The translations under genes and the position numbers were made by a program. A stretch of DNA of 64,000 nucleotides, taken from assembly GCA_916613615.1 (NCBI GenBank), contig OU744736.1, forward strand, positions 2,400,330-2,464,329. The letters run 5' to 3'. This stretch comes from Steromphala cineraria. Its lineage: Eukaryota > Mollusca > Gastropoda > Trochida > Trochidae. Shown one piece after another: positions 44,034 through 55,364 of the stretch (position 1 is the stretch's first letter; the number at the start of each line of letters is the position of its first letter). The notes under the pieces are model-generated. The model was not told the origin of the DNA. It searched no databases and saw only the letters and a program-made list of their open reading frames with translations.

Positions 44034-45290
44034 TTATCTTCCAGTCATAGGGGAACCGGAATACTGCAGGCCGCCATTGCTGCAGGAATCGGCAGTCATC
44101 TGCGCATGCCTGTAGGGGGCTTCCAGTATAAGCCTGCCGCTGTCGGTGAAGAAAGCTTTGACGGTGTAGGGGTCGACATTTTCGGGTATGTGGAACTCTC
44201 GGTTCATTTCTCGAGTTGACGTGCGGTTGCCACTCTTCTCTTCCTTGCGAGCAGTGATGACAATCTTCTTATCCAGGGTCTTGACCGTCAGATCCTCGGG
44301 ACTGAAGTCTTCGATATCTGTCTCAATCTTGAACTTCTTCTCAGCAACTGTAACGGGGGACTGTGTACGGTGAGAAGGTACCGAGTTGTTGGTAGCGCTG
44401 GTCGTGTATGTTTGAGACATCTTGGGAGGGGCGGCGTTAGGTTGATATGGCGGGGGTTGGAACTGACCTGAATGCGGTTGAGACTGGTAAGGGTCAAACT
44501 GTGGTCTCGGGGGAGGTTGTTGGAACTGCCCTGACGGGGGAGGTGATTGGAATTGCGGACCTGTGGTGAATGTTGATGTGAACTGTTGAGGTTGAGTCTT
44601 GAAGGGCGGGGTAGACACACGCTGTTGTTGTTGCTGTTGTTGATACTGTTGTTGCTGTAGAGTTGGTGACGATGTTCCAGAAGAGTAGGCGCTCATGTGA
44701 GGAGACTGGTTCAAACTGGTTTTGGTCGGAGTTCCAGGAGCCTCTTTATGGTAATCAGGAGGAGGAACTGGCGCCTCCTTCAAATAGCCTGGAGCCGGAA
44801 CTGGGGCCTCTACAGTGAGAATACCCTCCTGTGCGATTGTACACTGTAGTGCCATGGGATCTATCTCTTTTGGAATGTTCACCTCGCGGCTATACTCCCG
44901 ACTGACAGACGCACCCCCGCTATTCTCCTCATGCTTAGCCTGCACAATGATCTTGTTGGCGTCCATTTTTACATTCACCTCTTCCGGTTTGTAGTCCTTC
45001 ACATTGAACCTTGCCCTGAACACAGGCTGGCCGTGTTCGTTCTTCTCAATAACGCTCTTCCCGTCGTCGTAACTCTCTGCGATCCCGATGCGGTCCGCCA
45101 TCGGATCGAACTTCCGGTTGACCGGGGGCCGGTCAGGCCTCATGCTAAAGAAATCCGTGGACATCTTCTCTATCTCGCTCTCCCAGTCCCGGCGTCTGCG
45201 CTCCATGTCATCCTCCATCCGCTTCCAAATATCGTCCTGACGATCCTCGAACCCGAATGCGTCCTTGTTGATAGGAATTCGTGTTGCCAT
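44034..45290 (-). CDS. Small heat-shock protein with two alpha-crystallin domains
   Basis: A complete 418-aa cytosolic chaperone of the HSP20 family, which binds unfolding proteins without ATP. Residues 1-60 are charged, with a coiled-coil-like helix (RMEDDMERRRRDWESEIEK). The first alpha-crystallin domain is about 88-163 (FRARFNVKDYKPEEVNVKMD, then REVNIPKEIDP and GILTVEAP). Residues 164-312 are a low-complexity linker rich in Gln, Pro, Ser and Thr, with a poly-Gln run at 211-223. The second domain is about 317-392 (FKIETDIEDFSPEDLTVKTL, EFHIPENVDP, GRLILEAP). Typical family members have one domain and 150-250 residues; two-domain forms are known in flatworms and other lophotrochozoans. Both domains keep the R-E-x-x-R-E-F/V strand and the G-x-L-x-x-E-A-P end. 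ATG at 45290 is the first in frame. The coding region has no intron. Confidence 0.93.
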   Translation of the reverse strand: MATRIPINKDAFGFEDRQDDIWKRMEDDMERRRRDWESEIEKMSTDFFSMRPDRPPVNRKFDPMADRIGIAESYDDGKSVIEKNEHGQPVFRARFNVKDYKPEEVNVKMDANKIIVQAKHEENSGGASVSREYSREVNIPKEIDPMALQCTIAQEGILTVEAPVPAPGYLKEAPVPPPDYHKEAPGTPTKTSLNQSPHMSAYSSGTSSPTLQQQQYQQQQQQQRVSTPPFKTQPQQFTSTFTTGPQFQSPPPSGQFQQPPPRPQFDPYQSQPHSGQFQPPPYQPNAAPPKMSQTYTTSATNNSVPSHRTQSPVTVAEKKFKIETDIEDFSPEDLTVKTLDKKIVITARKEEKSGNRTSTREMNREFHIPENVDPYTVKAFFTDSGRLILEAPYRHAQMTADSCSNGGLQYSGSPMTGR

Positions 45291-45319
45291 GGAGACTGTG
45301 ACGTCAGATCAGTCGGCAC
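45291..45319 (-). other. 5' UTR of the heat-shock gene with a likely splice acceptor
   Basis: On minus, CTGATCTCTTGTAG is followed by GTGCCGACTG, a good 3' splice site 29 nt before the ATG. The promoter and first exon would then lie further right. No clear heat-shock element (alternating GAA/TTC) was found in the bases just beyond. Confidence 0.5.
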
Positions 45320-47490
45320 CTACAAGAGATCAGATAATTTAGATTTTACATATGAACCAGTTCGCTTTTAAATATAGGTCTAGTGAACTTGTAGAGACAA
45401 CGAAAATCTTGTTTAATCAAAAAGCGTATTCATCCTGTATGATAAGCTATTAAAGCAAAAGCCTTATAGCATTACATATACCATTTGCGCCGTTATCAGC
45501 TTTAGACTTGCTAACATGGCATTTCGAGCAACAAAATTGGGGGGATATCACATTGGCATCTTATCACGGTAGATGCGCCAAACTTCATCGTTGTGGAATG
45601 CAAAACATGTAACAGATTCCGTACAAAATATTACCTTGTCGGCTAAACTTCAAATTTCAAACAGATAAGAAAATACAACACTTAACAAAGTGAATAAATG
45701 ATTAGGCATTAAGGACTTTATTAATAAACTATATCCATAGACCAATATAACTGTGGAAATGTTTATTTAGTCTGACTATATGTTTCGTTGAAATACAACT
45801 AGAGCCACAAGAATTACGTATGTTGTTTTTCGATTCATTCAATTATTTAGAACTCTTAAAAATACTCATATCTTTCCTTTAAAAGATTCAAACTCGACAA
45901 ACATTTTTACTGGACAAAGACGGCCAACGATAAGGCATGCCATGCAGTTCTTGACACCAGCCATGTTGAAAATGACACTGACGTGAGAGAGGAATCGCTT
46001 TCATCTAACTTTGTGAGGAGTTTAAGGCACGTGTGAAGCCTGCAGTTAGAGCACGTGCAGATCGTGATCGTGCCTATTGCCTGAGAAATGAGCTAGATAA
46101 TTCATCTTTATCTTAGAAATAATCTTGGAACAAACAATCGCTAAAGGGGATTAGTATGAAAATGCTATGATGTATTTAAGAACACAGTATACATTACATT
46201 TCATTTAAAATTTTTGCAAAATTACCTGTAGGGTGATGGGTTTGTCCTGGATGTTCTACTAACTTAGATACAACAAAATGTTTATTTTTTAAACCAGGGA
46301 ATTATCATATCTGGTGTGATCTCAAATGTTATCATGATCTAAATGAATAAGAACGGAAACCATCGCCAACATGCCTGTCTAATCACAATATGGCTAACCA
46401 AGCTATTTATAGAGAACCCTGTAAGAAGCCTGGAGCGATACCTATGACTCAGAGAATCTGGATTCAACTTTTAGGCGGTGCATGGAGTTTAAACAACTCA
46501 TTGCAGCCACGTCCGATGCCAACCGAAGCATTAAAATGCACTTCCTCCTGTACCTGAATGCACCTGGCTTTATTTACTGCATGGAGCCGGATTTAGGGTA
46601 TAAGATATTTGCACCGGTTTCTACAGACAATAGAGTGTGTCACAAAAAACGTATTTTTTTATATAAACGGCTTATTGTTTGAGAATGTTCTTGGATTTTT
46701 AAAGAGTACAGATTGCTTAACATGATTTAAGCATGATTTGTTTAGGATGCAAGATCTTGCATGTCAGGTTAAATTAATAACAATTTGGTTCGAAAATCCA
46801 TTCGTACTGTTACCAAATGACTTATGCTTCAATGAATGGCATTTTGATACCCGTTTCCAAAGCATTATGTCCTTAACTTATCATAAGGTCCATTAAGTAA
46901 CCAATCTTTTTAATGACTATCTCATTGTATGGATGAAACACCTTAATGCAATATTATATGTTATTTGTTATTTGCCCTTGAGTTAGGTCTGTCTTTCATT
47001 TTGCAAACAAACACACAAACCTATCTATAGCACACGATCTAATTCGAGTTAGCAATTTAAGAATAATACAAATGCATAAAATATATCCCCTATCACGACC
47101 TTATCCCAGAAATAAGAATTCTTTCAAAAGGAAGTTTTTATAAGCTGTAATATCTCAACGCTAAGTAGTAGCATTGTTTCGACAAGCTTAGAAACATGCA
47201 TGGGGTTCTCTCATCTTTGACAGTAATGGATAATGGCAGTCTTCAACTATTTACAATGCGTGACGGCCTCACGCGAACATGCTTTATTGGTTAGGGTTAA
47301 GCAATATAGAAAGGGTTTACCGTCAAGCTTATATCATAAATGATTTATGAGCAGGTATATGCGGGATTATAATGAATGCAGGATGGTTATATCAGGAGGT
47401 AATTGAGCGTTCTATATGTTAATGCATGTCAGTACCGACATTGTAAGTGATAGTTAACGATTAGGCAGCACTATCCCTTTATCAACATAC
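45320..47490. other. No recognised feature
   Basis: AT-rich DNA right of the heat-shock gene, probably including its 5' UTR intron and promoter. No exon or element was identified. Confidence 0.4.
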
Positions 47491-47939
47491 AGACCCTTGT
47501 CAGTTATATTCGGACAGAGGCACTTTTGAAATAAACTAACATGTTAAATTGGTGTAACAAAAATGATTTTCATGAAACAGGTTCTTGTTGTATCATTATC
47601 AAACTTCGTAGGTTTGAATGAAATGGTCTCAGCTTTTTATGTAACGTCACCAGATTTATCGATCTATGTACAGTAAGACACCTGTCCCATAGATCACCTT
47701 TGTAAACATGTTCAAAACTATGTACATGTGATTAAATTTACTGTCGTTCCTTAGATTATCGATTGAGAATTAAGCAGAAATTATGAGGCTGTAGCAGAGA
47801 TGATTCTTTATAAGTGTGCACACAATTAGCTGGATCCGACGGAAATTAATCGCATGACAATTATTTATGCTACACCAATTTAACATGTATGTCTACTGGA
47901 AGAAAACGTCACTATCCGAATATAACTGGAACGGGTCTG
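47491..47939. mobile_element. 449-bp MITE flanked by TA
   Basis: CAGACCCTTGTCAGTTATAT and TCGGACAG at the left are matched by the reverse complement of CCGAATATAACTGGAACGGG and TCTG at the right. A second inner arm pair is AACATGTTAAATTGGTGTA against TACACCAATTTAACATGT. TA lies on both sides (47489-47490 and 47940-47941), as in Tc1/mariner-type insertions. Confidence 0.75.
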
Positions 47940-47941
47940 TA

Positions 47942-50900
47942 ATATAGGAACAGGAGTTACAGTCAACCATTCAGTACTGGTTCGGCGTATAGGGAATATG
48001 CGGTAATAAAACCTGTAAGTACAGTTACGCACATGCTTTCATCAACGTGATTGCCCTAAATGAACAAGTGTTATTTTGAACGAACTAATTATGAGGGGAC
48101 ATTCTGGTTTATGAACTATCCAATTAATGCTTGAAATGTGACACAATGTCTTGAATGGGAATTTGATGAAAACTGATGAATTAAATTACCATACAGAAAT
48201 ATTTGTTTCCACAAAATATAGTATTGTCATACATCATAAAACTTTTCGTTAGGATTTGCTTTAAAATGATTTGATTTCATAATTCGGCTATACATAACCA
48301 ATTACGAATTCCCATTACTACTTCTTTTTCATAATAAAAAGACTTTATATTTCAGGGCCTATATTTGAACAGTCCATACTAAGCTCGTTGCAAAATCCAA
48401 ATCTAAAATTACGCATTGCAACCTGGACAATTTTCTGCACTCAATGGCGTAAGCAAGTGAACACTTTAATATATAACGGTATATATACATTACAAGGGCA
48501 GCGAGTGTATGTCTACATCGCATAATGCATATGGATTACTTTTTGTTTTCAATAACAACTGCAGTGGCTTGTTCTGTCTTTTGAAACTCGCAAACGTACC
48601 TTCTCGTTTTAAACCCCTTCTTGAGTCAGTTTAAATTGCCCTTTCCTTTTTTATCGTTTTACACAGATATAAATAAGTTCAGGTTAACCGGTAGAAAAAC
48701 GTTGTTTTAATATTAGAATTAAAGATAATATACACTATAGATGAATAACATATGCAAAATATCTAATCTAAATTTATTATAACATTAAAATAATGAATAA
48801 ATGAATTTAAAATAAATACATTTCGGATCACAGTATCTGCAATAGCCAAAACGGCATATTCTTGTTTCATTATTGTCAAATGTTTTGTGAAATTCATCGA
48901 TGAGAAAAGAACATAAACGGTATCCATCAGAGTGTACTAATCAAATTACCAGTGACAATCAATTTATGCATCCTTGAATATCATATATATGATACTTACA
49001 TACTTGAAGAAATAAGAATCCTATCTAAAATAAGTCTGTATATAAAAACGTAATTTAATATTAAAATATTTCTTTTGCCTAAAAAATTAGCTTCAGTTAA
49101 TCGTCCTTTAGTTCTACCACATTTAACAAACTAAATACTCACAATAGTTGTTTATAGATCTGCACACCAAGCTTTCCATATCGCACATACTTCATGTTTA
49201 ACAACAAACCACTATACCCCTAAGAACTACTTATCTGAACAACATAAAATACATCGTTATAATCCTAATCTTTTAAGTCGAGGATTTGTGGTCCCCTACT
49301 CATACAATTCACCAAAATGGTTGAATGAATCCTTCTTGTTAAACATTTCTTTCTGTACTAACAGATATCATCAACTTCGCAGAACTAAACATTAGGCTCC
49401 ATCTCTTGAGTATATACTGTTTATCAACGAATAGAATTATCATCAAACTTTCAGTATTTTGTCTTACTAGACCATCGTACCTACCTTATTGGAAGAATCC
49501 TTCCACATAGAAAGATCAGTTCAATAGGTATTAATCTCAAATCCGATTACCCCCATCTTATATGTCAAATATATGACTCAGTTTTACTAAAGGAACCTGC
49601 GTTTATTTAAGTTAAAAATCATGTCCTAGAATATCACCATTTAAACATTAGAATTAGATTGACACAATTCGTATCATCTACAAAAACTATAGTTGTTATC
49701 TTGTACTAAATCATAAACCTACCTGATCGTACGAAGCCCTCCATTGAGAGTACTCCTGTGTGCACACCTTGCCTATCACTATGTTATATATCCCAGCTGG
49801 TACAATACGACATTATCCCCTCTCTATACCACCCTACACTAACCCTTCATGGGGCTGGGGGCACCTAGTCACCTGTATAGGACGATAGCAGGTGCCCGCT
49901 CTACGCTTCAACACACCGTTACCTATTGTCCATAGCACATACCTGTGTATAGATCCCTTAAACCCTTTACATGTGCATAGACAACCCTCCGTTGGCGGTA
50001 ATTGATTTCAGTGGTGTCAACATGTCATTCAGATGTGATATATTTGGATATCCATGTGAAAACAACTTAGTGAATATACCTTGAGGAATGATTTCATTGA
50101 CAGTGAATGCAGCTCCTTCGAAATGACTGTGAAAAGCCATTTTCATTTATGATTGAATGGCTTACAATGGCTTTGTATTATAAACAACCTGTTTTGACAC
50201 ATGCTTATACGATAAATCAAACATATAAACATGTTATATTGGTTTGTGATGAGTATGCTTACTAAATGGACAAACCTTATAAGGTGTTTATGGTTCCCTC
50301 AATACATGTTGACACTTTCTTACATATATAACCAGATATTTCTGACCCATGTCAAGCATTCCATTCAATCAATTTGATTATCCTTATATGGTGCTAAAGC
50401 AAATTGAAGCCTGTCATGGATATTCTTGTATAAACGATATTTGTTTATCTAGTTTTATTAAAACCACTAATCGTTACATATTTCACTTACAGTGAGGATA
50501 TAACGTTTGTGCGTATTGTAATGCTATGGAAACGGTTCAGCATACAGCTATATAATATCATATAAAATATTTATTTCATTAAATTGAAGTCATTGAAAAA
50601 TGTTGATTTTCTCTGAGGCTAATGACTTTGAATCAAAGTTACAAAATACACTGATAAAACCTACCTTGACTATTCTCAGAATACGGTTTCATTGCGATTA
50701 TCACTAGTCCATGATTTCTTATATGTATCATTTCCTGGTGGTTTATAAAAACGACCCCGGACATAATAATATATATAAAAGGAGACATCCATTGAACAAA
50801 GGATACTATGAAACAAAATAGACACAGAAAAGAATTGTGTCATAATGTCATTGCGACATTTTGATATGTTCTATGTGCGTTCGTTGAAGCTGTTTAGAAG

Positions 50901-53900
50901 GCACATCACCCACAACCAACCAAATAATATATACATAGTATACCGGTAGTTTACAAGATACTTTTAAAGTATTGTTTAACTTTGCTTTGTAGAATAAGAA
51001 GAATACACTATGCATGGTACAAGACCTTTAATGCCATGAACATGTTTCTATGACTGAACATTTCATTTTACTTCCAACATTTGAAACTTACTGTTAGTGA
51101 AACACCGCCGAAAAGCTTGACCTTTGACATTTCTTCCTCGTTATAAACACCATGACATCCCATTCACTTAACCAGCGTCACGTGACCTATAATTGTAGGA
51201 TGTTCTACTTGTATATAAAGCTTATGTTTGAACTTTGACCTATCTCGTGCCAACATGTGGTGGAAATATGCTGATTCTCCCTTTTAGTTTGGCATAAAAT
51301 AGATAATTTTTTCAAGAACTAGAAAGTGTGGTATGAGTTCTTCAGTGAATAATAATGCAGTCTACGGAATAATACAAAAGATTAAAGATACAAAACTCTC
51401 TTAATTTTCTTTTTCTTGTTCTTGTATTGAAAGATAAAGACTTACTGAATGACCTTAACAGCATTGAAATGCGTTACATTAACACAGAGTGAGATTATCT
51501 ATTCTTTAAATACAATACATCCAAATCCAAAAGAAACGTCCCCTCTATATTTGAGTCTCGATTCTTGATAGAATACGTATTACAGTCCACAGTGTACACT
51601 CTTAAAATTGTTAAGAATTCTTATTTACAAGGCTCAACTGATAATACATAAGTATTAAGGATCACATGCATTCATTTAACTGTTTGATTACTATAGCATA
51701 GATTTCAACATATCGCCCAATAACGGACAATGAAGTAAAACATAAGCGGTACCATATTTCTCATATGTGCAAGCATTATTTTCTTATCATACATGTTTTA
51801 AGCGAATGGTTCCTTGTGTACAATGTAACGACAACTAAATTTGAAATGAGGGCCGTCACACTGAAAAACATGTTTGTCTGTCGAAGAACGACAACGAAGA
51901 CAATTGGAAGATATCTTGTCTATTTTCTTTTTAAAAAATGGTAGACTATCATATAACCTCTGAAATAAATATTTTCGCTAAAATTTTGATATTCAATATT
52001 TGATATTAAGATAAAAGGAGCCCTGAACAATTCTTAATTTCAGATAATGCTGAGGCATCTAGACTTGCTTACATTGTCTAAGCTCCTTTAATTTCTGTTT
52101 TGCTTTAGGTTGGAAAACAGACTAAAAAAATCTTTAACACCTAATTTAGCATCAAGCCATTTACAATTCTAATGCTTAGCAGATCGCACTGCAACAATAT
52201 GTAAAACAAAACAGTACACTATCTACAAAGCTCTCGACCTGAACATGTGTTACAGATGATATTATCACTATCTAACCGTGCAATATACACGGTTATCCAA
52301 CGGTTACCAGACTGATGAGTGTTTGACATTTCCCCGATATCTGTCAGAACTCGCTGCACGCTCAGAGACAGCTTGCTGTTTATGTAATATACATGATGAA
52401 ATGTACATCTCTGTCATAACAACGACTTGTCAGGGGACGAGTGTGGCAGGTTCTCCGTACATTCAGTTCACAATAATATAAACAAATAATGAATTTGTAG
52501 GCTTAAATGCACAGCAATAAACGACAGAAACACAATGGCCATGAACAAATATCACCACCAGTGCTTGTGAGATATAAGGTTGAGTAGTCTCGAATTGAAT
52601 ATTTTGCAAACTATAAATGAATAATCATATGTTAGAAATAGCAGTAATTATCGCCGTTTCAATAGAGCTAGTACTACTAATGGTTATAATGAAAACTTAC
52701 TTACATATCTTGGTTAATTTACAGTATATCTCAACTAATAATCAGCAGAGAATTCGTCTTTCAAAGCTCCCCGATATAATAGTCTCCCACGATTTATAGA
52801 TCACCTTCAGAAAGCTTTTACGTAGTACCGGATTTATTTATTTTCTGACAGATTAGATATGGATCTGCTAACGGCAGTTTTGACGGAATTAAAAATAATA
52901 GGAAGTCTATGAAATTAAAATAATTGGCTTCGTTATCAAAATGCTGATATCCCGTTACGCGTTAATCGTCACATCTATCTAGGGAAAGACTTTGAGCCAC
53001 ATGGTCAAAAGAGGACTACATATAATTAGTTAAAAGATATTTAAATGTGATATCTTAACCATAATCTAAAAACAAAAAACAGCTGTTACTGGCATCATTA
53101 CGTTCAACATCGCGGGCATTGAAGACCCACACGATATATCATATTTCAATATTAAATGAGTAAACTTCTTGGTTTAGACGAACGAAAGCTCAGTGTTGTT
53201 AAGCTCACACAGTAACAGATTTTTTGTTTTCGCACAGTGTGCATTCTGTTTCTTATGCAATAGGTTTTGCATGAAATCACCTATTATCTGAATTATATGA
53301 AACACCATGAATTTCAGAGAGACAAGTAGGCTATAATATGATTCGATCAAATGGTGCCATGCAGTGTAGAATACATTTGAAACATATTCTATGGTAGAGT
53401 TACATACCGCCCTACTTTATATTATCCTGTCGAAGATTCGAATTTAAACTTGATTACTTACTTTGTTTTATTTTAATAGTCTACAGGTACGCCAAGTCTC
53501 TGAAGCCTTTCTATGTCTAGAAACAAGAGCCCTTCATTCATCACATGACGTTATAAATCAAGTAAAGGCTTTAAGAATATAAGAAAGTAGCATCAGAAAA
53601 TGTTTCCATACATGTATGTTTCATCTATCTCAAAGGCGAGATAATAGTCTAACGTCCACAGGCAAAGTGGGTACCATTTATAAATAATTTAATTGCAAAT
53701 GCAATCAGGAAATGTGCACATGAGTGAACCACGTGTTCCTTCTTTAATCATTGGTTATGTTGTAAGAAGGTAATTATCCTTAATGCATTGGACTTTTTTT
53801 CGTCAAAGACATGCAACCTTCAAAAGGAAAGAGAAAAAAGAAACGCTTAGGCTGTTTAAGTAAAACTGGTCAAAAACCTTTCAAAAGTTGAATGTTTTCA

Positions 53901-54030
53901 TTTTAAATATCAGATAACATGTAATGCAGGAAGTTCTAATTCATCTTCAACTTGCTTCCAAACTTTAAGATGCATCAGATCAAAACAAGGACGTATTTAT
54001 ATAGCTCTACTTGCCAACGTCCTTGAATTA
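47942..54030. other. Gene-poor AT-rich DNA
   Basis: No exon, RNA gene or repeat family was recognised. Two short open stretches (about 49240-49400 and 52278-52481) have protein-like composition but no family signature and no convincing splice sites. Confidence 0.4.
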
Positions 54031-55262
54031 ACTAGATTAGCGTTTGCGGGATACCGCAAAAGCAGAGCAGCCCCGGAACTTTGGGTTTCGCCTTACCCTG
54101 TTCCGCCTTTTACAGGCCTCACCAAATTGGGAATTTTCTCGTGACCTTGACCTTTGACACTCAAGGTCACACAATCAATGAACACATTTCATTGAGTATA
54201 ACATTATTGTAATGAAATAAAGTGTTAAAAATACAATTAATCCATTTTCTCCATATATGTTGACCTTGCTGTGACCTTGACCTTCGACAGTTAGTACCCA
54301 AAACTTTTTGAAAATGTTGAACTTCTCAAGAGATAATATATACAAAATCTAAACTTCATAGCACAAAAACTTTTCAAGTTATTGTGTTTACAAGGAATTG
54401 CAATAACTCATATCTCATGACCTTGACCTTTGACCTTCAAGGTCACACAATAATTGAACACTTTTTATTGAGTATAACAATCATGTATTGATTAAAAGTG
54501 ATCATAGTTAAAATTAAGCATTTTCGCTAAACCATGCTTAAGTCATGACCTTGCTGTGACCTTGACCTTTGACAGATTGTAGCCGAAACCTTTTCAATTT
54601 TTTTTACTTTTCCAAGGATGATATATACCAAGTTAGAGCTTCATAGCACAAAAACTTTTCAAGTTACCGTGTTTACAAAGAATTTTGTGGTGATTTTATA
54701 ACTCGTGACCTTGACCTTTGAACTTGAAAGTGAACATGTCATAATGATTCCCTGGAAGTATTAACATTTAGACATGTTCATGAGTTCTGAAAAGCTAAAT
54801 GGGATAAAGTTATACCCCAATTTAGTGCATTTTGTAATAACTCATATCTCATGACCTTGACCTTTGACCTTCAAGGTCACACAATCATTGAACACTTTTT
54901 TTGAGTATAACAATCATGTATTGATTAAAAGTGTTCATAGTTAAAATAAAGCATTTTCGCTAAAACATGCTTACGTCATGACCTTGCTGTGACCTTGACC
55001 TTTGACGGATTGTAGCCAAAACCTTTTCAAATTTTTTACTTTTCCAAGGATGATATATACCAAGTTAGAGCTTCATAGCACAAAAACTTTTCAAGTTATC
55101 GCGTTTACAAGGAATTCTTAGTGTGAATACATAGCTCGTGACCTTGACCTTTGACCTTGAAAGTGAACGTGTCAAAATCGTTCCCCCGAGGTATGAGGAG
55201 TAAGGTATGAATAAGAGTTCTGGAAAGCTTAGGGGAAAAAAGTTATAGCTAGTAGTACGAGT

Positions 55263-55308
55263 GCGGCGGCGGCGGCGGCGGCGGACGCGGCGGCGGCGGC
55301 GGCGGCGA
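55263..55308 (+). repeat. CGG trinucleotide microsatellite
   Basis: About fourteen CGG units with one GAC interruption, near the right end of the repeat at 54031-55364. The short copy at 31341-31350 has only three units, so the tract varies between copies. Confidence 0.9.
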
Positions 55309-55329
55309 TGGAAACTTCACAAAAACTGA

Positions 55330-55359
55330 TAGCAGCCCCGTCCTTAGACGGGGCTGCTA
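55330..55359. repeat. Perfect hairpin at the right end of the repeat
   Basis: TAGCAGCCCCGTC and GACGGGGCTGCTA are exact 13-bp complements around the loop CTTA. It looks like a rho-independent terminator in shape, but this is animal DNA and the hairpin is an end structure of the repeat. Confidence 0.85.
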
Positions 55360-55364
55360 ATGAT

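Larger units (their letters stand above)
54031..55364 (+). repeat. 1.3-kb repeat dense in TGACCTTGACCTTTGAC motifs
   Basis: The same family as 30864-31385. Inverted ends AGCAGCCCCG (54066-54075) and CGGGGCTGCT (55349-55358). The middle contains a direct duplication of about 432 bp (CATATCTCATGACCTTGACC near 54410 and 54842). Eight close matches to TGACCTTGACCTTTGA were counted, most at roughly 140-bp spacing. The opposite strand reads TCAAAGGTCAAGGTCA. Confidence 0.85.

Noticed and set aside
44931..45371. 146-codon plus-strand frame
   Set aside because: Shadow of the heat-shock gene on the opposite strand, whose domains are unmistakable.
49240..49400. Protein-like stretch (RGFVVPYSYNSPKWLN)
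   Set aside because: No family signature, stops on both sides and no splice sites; could be an old retroelement scrap but cannot be supported.
55330..55359. Rho-independent terminator
   Set aside because: The stem-loop has no T-run after it and belongs to an animal repeat end.
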